Source: an uncultured Erythrobacter sp. (lineage in GTDB: Bacteria; Pseudomonadota; Alphaproteobacteria; Sphingomonadales; Sphingomonadaceae). From it: a DNA stretch of 64,000 nucleotides. The stretch spans positions 62,001 to 126,000 of the forward strand of contig CANMTU010000001.1 of the NCBI GenBank assembly GCA_947501005.1, written 5' to 3'. The notes beneath the pieces were generated by a model. That model was not told the origin of the DNA and ran no database searches. It worked only from the letters and a program-made list of their open reading frames with translations. Shown here piece by piece: positions 36,825 through 45,218 of the stretch (position 1 is its first letter; each line of letters opens with the position of its first letter). A program made the position numbers and the translations under genes.

Positions 36825-38145
36825 GGTTCACTAGGCTCACCAACTGCTGCTGCGCAGTGGCTAGGTTAATGCTTTCGCGATGGTCTTGCGAGAGGAACTC
36901 ACTCATCCGCAGATTCATCGCGATCGCCTCGTCGAGCAGCGGATCGGACCCTTGGCGATAGGCACCCATCATTATGAGGTCGCGATTGGCCTCGTAGCTT
37001 GCGCTGAGCGCACGGAAGCGCTGCGCTGCGGTAGCGTGTTCGGCGGGCACGATATCGTTCATCACGCGGCTGAGCGAGGCACCGACATCGACCGCCGGAT
37101 ACTGGCCGCGCTGGGCGCGGTCCCGCGAAAGCGCGATATGCCCGTCAAGAATGGCGCGCGCCGTGTCGACCACCGGATCGTTCTGGTCATCGCCATCGGC
37201 AAGCACGGTGTAGACGCCGGTGATCGCACCGCCAGACTGTCTCGAATTGCCGGCCCGCTCGATCAGTTTGGTTATCGTTGACAGCGCGGAGGGTGGATAG
37301 CCTCGCGCCGCGATTGGCTCTCCTAGGAGAATGCCGATCTCACGCGCGGCATGGGCGACGCGCGTGAGGCTGTCGAGAATCAGGAGCACGCGCTTGCCTT
37401 GCGATCGGAGATACTCGGCGATCGATGTCGCGAGCATTGCACCGCGCAGGCGGAGGTTGGCCGCATGATCGGCCGGCACTGCCACGATCGCGGTCTTGGC
37501 GGCGCGTTCCCCCGTCATGTGCCGGCTGACAAAATCCGAGACTTCGCGCGCGCGTTCGCCAATCAGCCCGACGACTACCGCATCGGCCTTCGCATTGCTG
37601 ACGATCATGTCCATCAGGACCGACTTGCCAACTCCCGAGCCTGCCATGATGCCGACCCGCTGGCCAATCCCGAAAGTGGTAAGCGCGTTGAGTGAACGGA
37701 TGCCGCTGTCGAAGATTTCGGTCACGCAGGAGCGGTCGAGCGCGCCAATCCGGTAGCCTCCGGCGGGCCAGATCGCACTGGCCAGAACCGGGGCCCCGCC
37801 ATCAATCGGATCGCCCGATCCATCGACGGCGCGGCCGAGAAATTCGGTGCCGACATTGAGCATTCCCGGTGTGCCTTCGGGCCGTACGACCGCACCGGGC
37901 CGCAACAGGACCGTGTCGCCAAGCATCATCATCATTGTGTGCCCGTTGCGAAAACCGATTGTCTCGGCGCGATGAACCAATTTCTGGCCTTGGGCGATGG
38001 AACAGATCGTCCCGATCGGCACGCCCAAGCCCGAGACCTCGATCAACCCGCCGTCGCAGGCGACCACGCGGCCGAAACGACGCGCTGCCAGATCGAGGGA
38101 TGTCGATCCAATATTGGCTAGGGTGCGATCGATCAGTGCGTGCAT
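36814..38145 (-). CDS. fliI: Flagellar export ATPase FliI
   Basis: 443 residues of the F1-beta-like fold. Walker A is GIMAGSGVGKSVLMDMI (about residue 163), Walker B VLLILDSLTRVAHAAREI, with the ATPase signature PSALSTITKLIERAG. The ATG at 38145 (MHALIDRTL) is preferred; it overlaps the fliH 3' end. It powers unfolding and entry of export substrates. Confidence 0.96.
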   Translation of the reverse strand: MHALIDRTLANIGSTSLDLAARRFGRVVACDGGLIEVSGLGVPIGTICSIAQGQKLVHRAETIGFRNGHTMMMMLGDTVLLRPGAVVRPEGTPGMLNVGTEFLGRAVDGSGDPIDGGAPVLASAIWPAGGYRIGALDRSCVTEIFDSGIRSLNALTTFGIGQRVGIMAGSGVGKSVLMDMIVSNAKADAVVVGLIGERAREVSDFVSRHMTGERAAKTAIVAVPADHAANLRLRGAMLATSIAEYLRSQGKRVLLILDSLTRVAHAAREIGILLGEPIAARGYPPSALSTITKLIERAGNSRQSGGAITGVYTVLADGDDQNDPVVDTARAILDGHIALSRDRAQRGQYPAVDVGASLSRVMNDIVPAEHATAAQRFRALSASYEANRDLIMMGAYRQGSDPLLDEAIAMNLRMSEFLSQDHRESINLATAQQQLVSLVNHGA

Positions 38146-38711
38146 GTTTCGAAGGCTTCGGCGAGGGCGCGGCGCCAATGCAGCGGTCCGTCCTCGACAC
38201 CGCCATCCTCGGTTTCGACCCTGAGGCCGCCGCGCTCCACGCTACCGTCTGGTACGAGTTCGAGTTCGGGACGCACATGCTCGCGAACGAGGTCGAGATC
38301 CGCGGGATGGAGATGGACAATACGCCGGTCGTGCTTGCGCTGAAGCATGGCGGCAGCCGCCTCGACACGCCGGACAAGCCCGTCCGTGTCGAGTGTTAGG
38401 GGAAGTATGGCTTCCTCGCACAAAATCTGAACTGTTGTCAGCAGCCGTTCGCGCAGCAAGTGCTGGCTCTCGGCATCGAAGCGGGCGAAGGCAAGTTCGA
38501 TCGCGCCCCGCGCCGCTCGCTCTGCCACAAGGCGAGCCTCGAAGTCGGCTTGCGACGAAAGTTGCCCATCCTCGTAGCCGGCACGATAGGCCTGCTTTGC
38601 CGCATCTTCGGGCTCCATGGGAGCAACCGCATCCTCGGATGGTTTCGCATAGCGATTGTCGCGGACGAAAATGCCCGGCTTACCGAGTGCGGCATAAACG
38701 ATCCTAGACAT
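38133..38711 (-). CDS. fliH: Flagellar export regulator FliH
   Basis: 192 residues. The N-terminal part is variable, then come the typical stretch AYRAGYEDGQLSSQADFEAR, a helical stalk, and the C-terminal domain LHPADLDLVREHVRPELELV with RGGLRVETEDGGVE. It binds FliI and the C-ring. ATG at 38711 (MSRIV) is chosen, overlapping the fliG stop by eight bases. Confidence 0.88.
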   Translation of the reverse strand: MSRIVYAALGKPGIFVRDNRYAKPSEDAVAPMEPEDAAKQAYRAGYEDGQLSSQADFEARLVAERAARGAIELAFARFDAESQHLLRERLLTTVQILCEEAILPLTLDTDGLVRRVEAAAAMLQRKHDRRIVHLHPADLDLVREHVRPELELVPDGSVERGGLRVETEDGGVEDGPLHWRRALAEAFETCTH

Positions 38712-39744
38712 ATTCGTCGTCGCCTTCACCCATTATCAGGTCACCCTGTTCGATCAGGCGCTTCGCTATGGCGATCATGCTCTTCTGCGCGGCCTCTACC
38801 TCGGCTCGCTTGACCCGGCCGCTGGTCTCGATCTCGTCGCGCAGTCCGTCGGCCGCGCGCGAGGACATGGCGGCATAAAATTGCTCGCGTTGCCCCTCTT
38901 CCAGACCCTTGAGGGCAAGAATAAGCATGTCGTTTTCAACCTCGCGCAGCAACACGCCTGTCATCTTCGTGTCGAGGGTGAAGAGATGCTCGAACTTGAA
39001 CATCTCGTTTTCGAGTTCCTTGATTAGCTGCTCGTCGATCCTGCCAAGCTCGGGGAGCACGGCTTTCTCGAAATTGCGATGCGAGCGGTTGATGATCTCC
39101 GCCGCGTGCTTGATCCCGCCCATGGCGAGAGGGATTGATCCATGCAGATTGGTGATCTTGGCGTTGAGCGTGTCCTCAAGGATTTCGATCGCCTTGCGCG
39201 AAACCGGCCCCAGCCGCGCGACGCGGTGGAGGACAGGAGTATGGAGCTTCTCCGGCAGTGCCGCCAGCACGACCGCGGCGACGTCCGGCTCAAGCTGAAG
39301 GAGCAGCACGGCGATTGCCTGTGGGTGTTCGTCCGCCAGCATTTCGCCGATTACCTTGGGATCGAGCCAGCGAAGCAGGCTGAGTGCAGGAAGGCTGGCT
39401 TCCTCCGCTTCGGGCGAGATTTGGCGCATGAGGCTGACGGACTTGATTTCGCCCACCGCGCCGGTCAGCAACTTGCGAACCGTGTCAACCCGGCCGTGAT
39501 CGGAAATGCCGCTGCGTTCGGTCGCGCGCGAGAAGCCGGTGATGGCGGCGGTGATCGCCTGCGGCTGCACTTCGCCAATGCTACACATGTTGCCGGCAAG
39601 CTGCCGCAATTCGTCGGGCGTCAGCTGGCTAAGGATCTTGGAAGCATCCTCTTGGGCCAGCAGCATGACCATGATGGCGGCCTTGTCGGTGCCGCACAGT
39701 GCAGGTGAAGGCTCGGATGCGGACGCGGTATGAGCGGCGGTCAT
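38704..39744 (-). CDS. fliG: Flagellar rotor/switch protein FliG
   Basis: 346 residues with three domains. The N-terminal region binds FliF (DKAAIMVMLLAQEDASKILS), the middle has EHPQAIAVLLLQLEPDVAAV, and the C-terminal torque helix MLILALKGLEEGQREQFYAA carries the conserved charged residues facing the stator. It overlaps fliF and fliH. Confidence 0.96.
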   Translation of the reverse strand: MTAAHTASASEPSPALCGTDKAAIMVMLLAQEDASKILSQLTPDELRQLAGNMCSIGEVQPQAITAAITGFSRATERSGISDHGRVDTVRKLLTGAVGEIKSVSLMRQISPEAEEASLPALSLLRWLDPKVIGEMLADEHPQAIAVLLLQLEPDVAAVVLAALPEKLHTPVLHRVARLGPVSRKAIEILEDTLNAKITNLHGSIPLAMGGIKHAAEIINRSHRNFEKAVLPELGRIDEQLIKELENEMFKFEHLFTLDTKMTGVLLREVENDMLILALKGLEEGQREQFYAAMSSRAADGLRDEIETSGRVKRAEVEAAQKSMIAIAKRLIEQGDLIMGEGDDEYV

Positions 39745-41351
39745 GCGACTGATCCCGGCCGCGAGTCTTCTGCCAGCAGGCGCCGTAGGGCAAGGACGGC
39801 ATCATCCGGGTTCTCCCTCGCGATGCGCTGGGCAAGCTGGATCTGGCCGTCGAAAGCGTCTCGGTCGAACTCTTTTGCTTTCCCGTTCGCCGGACCGTCC
39901 GGAATTAACTCCTGTTGATCAGCCCCAGCACCGTTTTCTTCGGTACGGCGCAGCGCCTTGAGGGCAGGCCGAACGGCAAGGAGCAGGACGAGCAACACGC
40001 CGAGGATCGCCACGCCGTTTCGCACGGCCATGCCGAACCAGCTAGTCTCGTAGAAGGGCACCCCATCGGCCTCAGCCTTCTCGAACGCACGCATGACGAC
40101 CGTAACCCTGTCGCCCCGATCCTCGCGTGCCCCGACTGCGGCGCTGACAAGTTCTTTGACCTTGTTGATGTCCGCCGCGCTCGCTTTTGCGAGAGCCGTC
40201 TGGTCGATGGCGACGCCGACGGAAAGATACTTGATCGAGCCCGGCGAAAGGTTCGAGACCGATACCTCGCGGCCGAGTTCGTAGACACGGGTTGCGCTGC
40301 TCTCGCCTGATCCCTCGGTACCGTCGGCCCCTTGCGCGTTTTCCGGCGCTCTCTGGCGGGCTTCACCCTCGGCGGGCGGCGTGTTGGCGAGGACACCCGG
40401 GATCCCGTCCACCACACCATTGGTGGACTGAGATTGCTGTGTCGTCTCGCGACGAATCGTGCCGTCCTTTTCATAGCTTTCGCGCGCGGAAGTGACTTCG
40501 CTCATATCGAGATCGACCTGGACCTGCGAAGCGAAGGCGTCATTGCCGAACATTGGCGCAAGCAGATGCTCGACCTGCGCATTAAGCTTGGCCTCTATTT
40601 GGGCCTGCAAGTCAATTCGGCTGCTATTAGGATCTCGCGCTTCGGTCAGCAGCTTGCCATGCTGGTCGACGACCTTGACCGCGTCGATGCCGAGACCCGG
40701 GACTGAACCGGCGACGAGATTAGCGATCGCGGTAACCTGGCCGTCGGACAGCTGACGACCGCGAGCCATGCGCATCATTATGGAGGCCGAAGGAGCGACA
40801 TCCTCGCGCACGAAGACCGAACGTTCGGCCTTGGCAATGTGCACCCGGACCGCCTCGACCCCGTCGATCTCCATGATAGTCAGCATGAGCTCGCGCTCCT
40901 GCGCGGCGCGCAAACGATCGCCCTCCAGCGTACGACTGGCGCCCATCGGCAGATTCTCGATCAGGTCGGTCCCGCTTTCGGGCGCGCCGAGCGAGCCGTC
41001 CGAGGCCACCAGCATCCTTGCGCGGTAAACATCGTCCTCGCCCACGGTCAACGCGCCGCTATTGTTGTCGATGGTGTAGTCTATCCCAGCCTGATCAAGC
41101 GTCGCGACCACGCTCGCGCGCTCGGCATCGTCGAGCGACGAATAGAGTACGCGCTGCGGCGCGGGCGAGAGCATCGCCCAGGTAAGCGCCATCAGGCCCA
41201 GTCCTGCCGTACCGACGAACCATGGCAACATCTTCCTTACCGAAGGCTGCGCGGCGAAACCCTTCAAGCGTTCGCCGAAGGACCCCGCATCCCCGGCAAT
41301 CGGTAAGAGGGCATCGGACCCCGCGTTACCTGCTGGAACCAGACTGTTCAT
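39741..41351 (-). CDS. fliF: Flagellar MS-ring protein FliF
   Basis: 536 residues, two membrane helices (near residues 43-62 and 440-462) flanking the periplasmic ring-building domains (VLYSSLDDAERASVVATLDQ, MARGRQLSDGQVTAIANLVA). The C-terminal tail (RIARENPDDAVLALRRLLAE) is the FliG-binding segment. It overlaps fliG by four bases and follows fliE by three. Confidence 0.95.
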   Translation of the reverse strand: MNSLVPAGNAGSDALLPIAGDAGSFGERLKGFAAQPSVRKMLPWFVGTAGLGLMALTWAMLSPAPQRVLYSSLDDAERASVVATLDQAGIDYTIDNNSGALTVGEDDVYRARMLVASDGSLGAPESGTDLIENLPMGASRTLEGDRLRAAQERELMLTIMEIDGVEAVRVHIAKAERSVFVREDVAPSASIMMRMARGRQLSDGQVTAIANLVAGSVPGLGIDAVKVVDQHGKLLTEARDPNSSRIDLQAQIEAKLNAQVEHLLAPMFGNDAFASQVQVDLDMSEVTSARESYEKDGTIRRETTQQSQSTNGVVDGIPGVLANTPPAEGEARQRAPENAQGADGTEGSGESSATRVYELGREVSVSNLSPGSIKYLSVGVAIDQTALAKASAADINKVKELVSAAVGAREDRGDRVTVVMRAFEKAEADGVPFYETSWFGMAVRNGVAILGVLLVLLLAVRPALKALRRTEENGAGADQQELIPDGPANGKAKEFDRDAFDGQIQLAQRIARENPDDAVLALRRLLAEDSRPGSVA

Positions 41352-41354
41352 GGA

Positions 41355-41720
41355 TTAGATCCCCATCCGCATGGTTTCCTGGTAAGCGGCCAGCAATTTG
41401 TTGCGCACTTGAAGCGTGGCTTCGAATGCCACTCCGGCTTCCTGCCGCGCCAGCATTACCCTCGAAATATCGGTTTCCTCGCCGCGTTCGTAGGCAGAGG
41501 TCATACGGTTTGACTCGGCTTGCACGGAATTCACGTTTTCGAGCGCCGTCCGCAACGAATCTCCGAAGCTTGGAGCGCCGGTGCCGGCCGGCTCGGCCGA
41601 CGAAGCGGGCTTGGGTTGATGAACTTCCTGCAGGACCTTCGAGCGGTCGATGATCTGCTGGCGCAGGGTGAGGATCTGTTCGAGCGATCCGCCCCCACCA
41701 ATACCGCCGACCGGGTTCAT
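41355..41720 (-). CDS. fliE: Flagellar MS-ring/rod adaptor FliE
   Basis: 121 residues. The conserved C-terminus (ISRVMLARQEAGVAFEATLQ / VRNKLLAAYQETMRMGI) identifies FliE, the first exported rod-base subunit. It is the first structural gene of the fli operon, overlapping the stop of the upstream sigma-54 activator gene. Confidence 0.94.
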   Translation of the reverse strand: MNPVGGIGGGGSLEQILTLRQQIIDRSKVLQEVHQPKPASSAEPAGTGAPSFGDSLRTALENVNSVQAESNRMTSAYERGEETDISRVMLARQEAGVAFEATLQVRNKLLAAYQETMRMGI

Positions 41721-42970
41721 CGTCCGGCCCCCACGGCAATGCCGGCTTCACGGAACGAAGCGAGACGATACCGCAGCGTGCGCTCGCTGATGCCGAGCGC
41801 ACGGGCGGCATTGGCGCGATGTCCGCCCACGGAATCGAGCGCATTTATGATCGCGCGCGCTTCCGAGATCTGGACGATCTTGGAAAGCTTGGCGGATCTT
41901 TCAGGCTCGGCGGCAAGCTCGGGATTGGGCGCCTTCTCAACTAGGTGGGCGATCATGTCGAACACGATATGCTCGACACCGATCGTTGCGCAGCCCTGCC
42001 CCAGGAGAAGCGCTCGGCGCATCACGTTCTCCAACTCGCGGACATTACCGGGCCAAGCGTAGTTGGTGAGTGCGGCAAGGGCTGCGTCGTCGATCCAAGG
42101 CGTACGTTCGCCCTTGACCGAGTGACGCATTAGCATGGCGAAGGCAAGCGGCGCAATGTCCGCACGACGTTCTCGCAGCGGAAGCATCTCGATGGGGAAT
42201 ACATTGAGGCGATAATAGAGGTCGGCGCGAAAGCGACCTGCCTGGACTTCGTGCGGCAGATCGCGGTTGGCACAGGCGATGATGCGCGCGTCGACCTTGA
42301 CCGGACGGGTCGCGCCGATTGGCACGACTTCGCCTTCCTGCAAAGCGCGCAGCAGCTTCGCCTGAAGCGAAAGCGGCATCTCGGCGATTTCGTCTAGCAG
42401 CAGAGTGCCACCGTCGGCCGCCCGGAAGAACCCTTCGCCAGCAGCGTTAGCGCCGGTGAACGAGCCCTTCACGTGGCCGAAGAGCATGGCTTCGAGCATG
42501 GTTTCAGGTATGGCAGCGCAATTGACGGCGATAAACGGTGCCCCCCCACGATCGCTCCGGCGGTGAATAAAGTTTGACAAGACTTCCTTGCCGGTTCCGG
42601 TGGGACCGTTGATAAGTACCGGGATATCCGTCCGAGCAAGCCGATCGGCCAAAGCGATGATCGAGAGCGATGCGGGGTCCATGGCGACCGGGCCTTCACC
42701 GGCGTAAGTCATCGCGACGAGTGCTGCGATACTGCTTTCGGCAATAGGGTCGCTGTAGGTGATCGTTCCTCCGGAGCCCGATCTCTCGATGGCGGGGGCA
42801 TCACCTCGCGCCATACGGATCGCACGACAGCCGAGGTCGCAAGAGCGGTCGCTTTTATCTGCCAAGGTCACAGGGCGGTCTGCGAACAGCGACGAGGCGA
42901 TACCCGCCATTCGCGCATTGATCGGTGCGTGTACCCGCGAAAAATTCGCAGTTCTTGTAATTCCGTTCAT
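41717..42970 (-). CDS. Sigma-54-dependent flagellar activator (FlbD/FleQ-like), no receiver domain
   Basis: 417 residues. The N-terminal about 95 residues do not resemble a receiver domain. The AAA+ domain has Walker [16 protein letters not shown] (about residue 122), the sigma-54 contact loop reading GSFTGA (about 167) in place of GAFTGA, Walker [13 protein letters not shown], and the Arg-finger region. The C-terminus is a Fis-type helix-turn-helix ([20 protein letters not shown]). It heads the fli operon and very probably activates the sigma-54 promoters found at flgB, sltF-flhA-fliA and fliK. Internal ATGs could shorten the N-terminus. Confidence 0.9.
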   Translation of the reverse strand: MNGITRTANFSRVHAPINARMAGIASSLFADRPVTLADKSDRSCDLGCRAIRMARGDAPAIERSGSGGTITYSDPIAESSIAALVAMTYAGEGPVAMDPASLSIIALADRLARTDIPVLINGPTGTGKEVLSNFIHRRSDRGGAPFIAVNCAAIPETMLEAMLFGHVKGSFTGANAAGEGFFRAADGGTLLLDEIAEMPLSLQAKLLRALQEGEVVPIGATRPVKVDARIIACANRDLPHEVQAGRFRADLYYRLNVFPIEMLPLRERRADIAPLAFAMLMRHSVKGERTPWIDDAALAALTNYAWPGNVRELENVMRRALLLGQGCATIGVEHIVFDMIAHLVEKAPNPELAAEPERSAKLSKIVQISEARAIINALDSVGGHRANAARALGISERTLRYRLASFREAGIAVGAGR

Positions 42971-43191
42971 TCGTGCCCCCGGTGTCGTCTCTTAGCGACG
43001 AACCGCCAAATGCAGCCTGCACGTCCAACACTTGGTTAATTTTAGGGCTAGTAGAACTACGTAGATCGACGACGAGGCCTGGTAGTGTGCAGGATCGGGG
43101 GCTTAAACTTCCCGAGATTGTTGTCGGTCTGGTCTTCGGCTGTCGCATCCGGACGAGGGTCGCAGCAAATGTAGATCAGAAGGATTTCGCT
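42971..43191. other. Divergent control region, activator gene / flagellin
   Basis: 221 bases between the activator and flagellin genes. It contains an AT-rich block around 43033-43046 and a sigma-28-like element for flagellin. I find no acceptable GG-N10-GC box towards the activator gene, so the activator is probably transcribed from another type of promoter. Confidence 0.5.
43104..43130 (+). promoter_or_regulatory. Candidate sigma-28 promoter of flagellin
   Basis: TAAA (43104-43107), a 15-base spacer and GTCGGTCT (43123-43130), against TAAA-N15-GCCGATAA. The spacing is exact and the -10 keeps the central CG. It lies 61 bases before the flagellin ATG. Confidence 0.6.
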
Positions 43192-43995
43192 ATGAACGTT
43201 ATCAACACCAACATCAGCGCGCTGAAAGCCACGAACGCATCGAACCAGGCCGGCAAGGCCTTGGGAACCGCGATGGAACGCCTGTCGACCGGCAAGCGCA
43301 TCAACTCCGCGAAAGACGACGCGGCCGGCCTTGCCATTGCCACCAGCATGACCTCGCAGGTGCGTGGCATGAACCAAGGCATCCGCAACGCCAATGACGG
43401 CATCTCGATGGCGCAGACCGCCGAAGGCGCGCTTAGCGAAGTCACCAACATGCTGCAGCGTCAGCGCGAGCTGAAGGTCCAGTACGACAACGGCACCTAT
43501 TCGGCAGACGACAAGGCCAACATCAACCTCGAGATGGATGCCCTTTCCACTCAGATCGGCAAAGTGCTCAGCGATACGAAGTTCAATGGTACGAGCCTCT
43601 TCGATGGGGCTGCGGCGACTGTCACCATTCAGGCCGGAGCGAATGCCTCGGACACGGTTGACCTGGATATCGGTGGTCTTTCGGCCAACGCCGACATCAC
43701 GACGGTGACTGCTAATCCCGACACTGCAACGCTCGCAAATTACGACACCGCCCTGAAAACGGTTTCGACCTATCGCGCCGGCCTTGGTGCTTCGCAAAAC
43801 CAGCTCGAATCGGCGGTAACTAATCTGACCAACAACATCACCAATCTGACGGACGCCCGTTCGCGCATCGAAGACACCGACTATTCCGCAGAGACGACCG
43901 CGCTCGCCAAGTCGCAGATCCTCAGCCAGGCTTCGAGCGCCATGCTTGCCCAGGCCAACCAGAGCCAGCAGAACGTTCTCTCGCTGCTGCGTTAA
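43192..43995 (+). CDS. fliC: Flagellin
   Basis: Filament subunit of 267 residues, the compact form with D0 and D1 only. The N-terminus [20 protein letters not shown] and [20 protein letters not shown], and the C-terminus [20 protein letters not shown] / [15 protein letters not shown] and [15 protein letters not shown], are typical. The ATG at 43192 has AAGGA seven bases upstream. It is followed by a strong terminator. It is the only intact flagellin in the window; a 3' relic of another lies at 45.0 kb. Confidence 0.97.
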   Translation: MNVINTNISALKATNASNQAGKALGTAMERLSTGKRINSAKDDAAGLAIATSMTSQVRGMNQGIRNANDGISMAQTAEGALSEVTNMLQRQRELKVQYDNGTYSADDKANINLEMDALSTQIGKVLSDTKFNGTSLFDGAAATVTIQAGANASDTVDLDIGGLSANADITTVTANPDTATLANYDTALKTVSTYRAGLGASQNQLESAVTNLTNNITNLTDARSRIEDTDYSAETTALAKSQILSQASSAMLAQANQSQQNVLSLLR

Positions 43996-44021
43996 ATAAT
44001 CCAAAATTGGTAACGTGAAGG

Positions 44022-44051
44022 ATCCGTCGCTCCGGTGGAGCGACGGATTTT
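44022..44051 (+). terminator. Flagellin intrinsic terminator
   Basis: Perfect 12-bp stem (44022-44033 with 44037-44048), three-base loop, then TTTT. It separates flagellin from the convergent LuxR-type gene and can also serve that gene in reverse. Confidence 0.85.
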
Positions 44052-44078
44052 CTGCGGCCCTGCGCTAGAAAGCCCAAC

Positions 44079-44711
44079 CTAGTCTGCCAAACCGCTTTTC
44101 GTTTCCTCATCTGTGAACCCAGCCAACTCGGCCTCAATAAGAATCCGAATAACGCTAGAAATTTTGGTGGTGCCAAACTTCTTCATAATGTTGGCACGAT
44201 GCCGTTCCACGGTTCGAAAGCTAATGCCGAGTGGTTTGGCCAGCTCCTTACTCGACAAGCCGTCTTTAATCCCGGAAGCCACCTGGCGTTCACGATAGGT
44301 CAGTTGCGCGATCTTCTGGCACGCACGTGCCTCGCTTATTTGCCGGCGAACTTGGGACGCCGATCTTTCGGTCAGAGCGATCAGAGTGTTTCGAAGTTCA
44401 TTCTCGTCGCCAGGCCATGCGACATAGCCGGCGCAATGTCCGTGGAGGCGTTCATTTACTAGACTTAGCGAGGGGGAAGAGCAATACGCTACTATAGGAT
44501 AAAATATTCCGGCGTCTTGCAGTGCTTGACAGGTATCGCTTTTCTCGATGAGAGTTTCCGCTAGGAACACGAAAGCTTTTTCGAAATATGGGGCGCCAAG
44601 GTCGGCAACATTGTCCACTTGGACAACATAACCGTGTTTGGAAAGTGCTTGAGCCAACGAGTTGCGCGTGCTGTAATTAGAGTCAATGATGATGAAGTTA
44701 CATTTATCCAT
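44079..44711 (-). CDS. LuxR-family regulator with degenerate receiver-like domain
   Basis: 210 residues. The C-terminal helix-turn-helix (LTYRERQVASGIKDGLSSKE / LAKPLGISFRTVERHRANIM) is a clear FixJ/NarL-type DNA-binding domain. The N-terminal about 120 residues resemble a receiver fold (NFIIIDSNYSTRNSLAQALS), but the expected phospho-acceptor position reads VFLAETL without Asp, so phosphorylation control is unlikely. No kinase gene is adjacent. Composition is AT-richer than its neighbours. Position beside flagellin suggests control of motility, but this is inference. Confidence 0.85.
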   Translation of the reverse strand: MDKCNFIIIDSNYSTRNSLAQALSKHGYVVQVDNVADLGAPYFEKAFVFLAETLIEKSDTCQALQDAGIFYPIVAYCSSPSLSLVNERLHGHCAGYVAWPGDENELRNTLIALTERSASQVRRQISEARACQKIAQLTYRERQVASGIKDGLSSKELAKPLGISFRTVERHRANIMKKFGTTKISSVIRILIEAELAGFTDEETKSGLAD

Positions 44712-44997
44712 CGGCCCTTACAAATCCTTTTATCAAAAGTCTTATTGATTCGGCCGCACACGCAGCATCACGCGGACTTTTCGACATCGCCCGGGCCGAA
44801 CCGTGTCCGCCATTAAGATGTCGAGCCCTGCGTCGCAATTAGGACAAGCGCAACGAAGTCAGTAAAACAGTCAACCACAATACCCCTGCTGATAAGAATG
44901 GTATCTTTGGCCGGAATGAATGAGTATAAAAAGCATGTCATTTGCTTGAAAGGCCCACGGGGAAAATGGCATCGAGCACACTTCGTGTTGTATCGGG
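44712..44997. other. AT-rich segment between regulator and flagellin relic
   Basis: 286 bases with a lower GC content than the following nth region, holding the leader of the LuxR-type gene (AAGG just before its ATG on the minus strand). No further gene, repeat or tRNA is seen. The composition changes abruptly to GC-rich at about 45000, where the flagellin relic begins. Confidence 0.4.
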
Positions 44998-45108
44998 TCA
45001 ATAGAAACGACCGCGATGGCCAAGGCCAAGATCCTCAGCCAGGCGTCCGCCGCGATGCTCAGCCAGGCCAACCAGAACCAGCAGAACGTGCTGTCGCTGC
45101 TGCGGTAG
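44998..45108 (+). pseudogene. 3'-terminal relic of a second flagellin gene
   Basis: The last 36 codons read S-I-ETTAMAKAKILSQASAAML then [15 protein letters not shown] and stop. This matches the C-terminus of the intact flagellin ([20 protein letters not shown] then [16 protein letters not shown]) almost residue for residue but with more GC-rich codons, so it is not a recent duplicate. Homology ends sharply at 44998; no N-terminal part is found upstream. A 31-codon frame starting at ATG 45016 remains open. Confidence 0.85.
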
Positions 45109-45128
45109 GACCGGCGCCAATCGCTTTC

Positions 45129-45159
45129 GGCCCGGGCGCGCGGTTGCGCCCGGGCCTTT
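45129..45159 (+). terminator. Terminator of the flagellin relic
   Basis: 11-bp perfect stem (45129-45139 with 45146-45156), six-base loop, then TTT. It sits 20 bases after the relic's stop, as expected for the original flagellin gene's terminator. Confidence 0.75.
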
Positions 45160-45218
45160 CACATGGGGGGGGCGGGGCGCCGCGGAAACCGTCGCGCCTG
45201 GCTCGGCGTTCAAGCTTA

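Noticed and set aside
42971..43191. A sigma-54 promoter for the activator gene or for flagellin
   Set aside because: The closest candidates have spacings of 9, 11 or 12 between GG and GC; none fits.
45016..45108. A functional 30-residue small protein in place of the flagellin relic
   Set aside because: It matches the flagellin C-terminus and has its terminator but no ribosome-binding site; a relic is the simpler reading.
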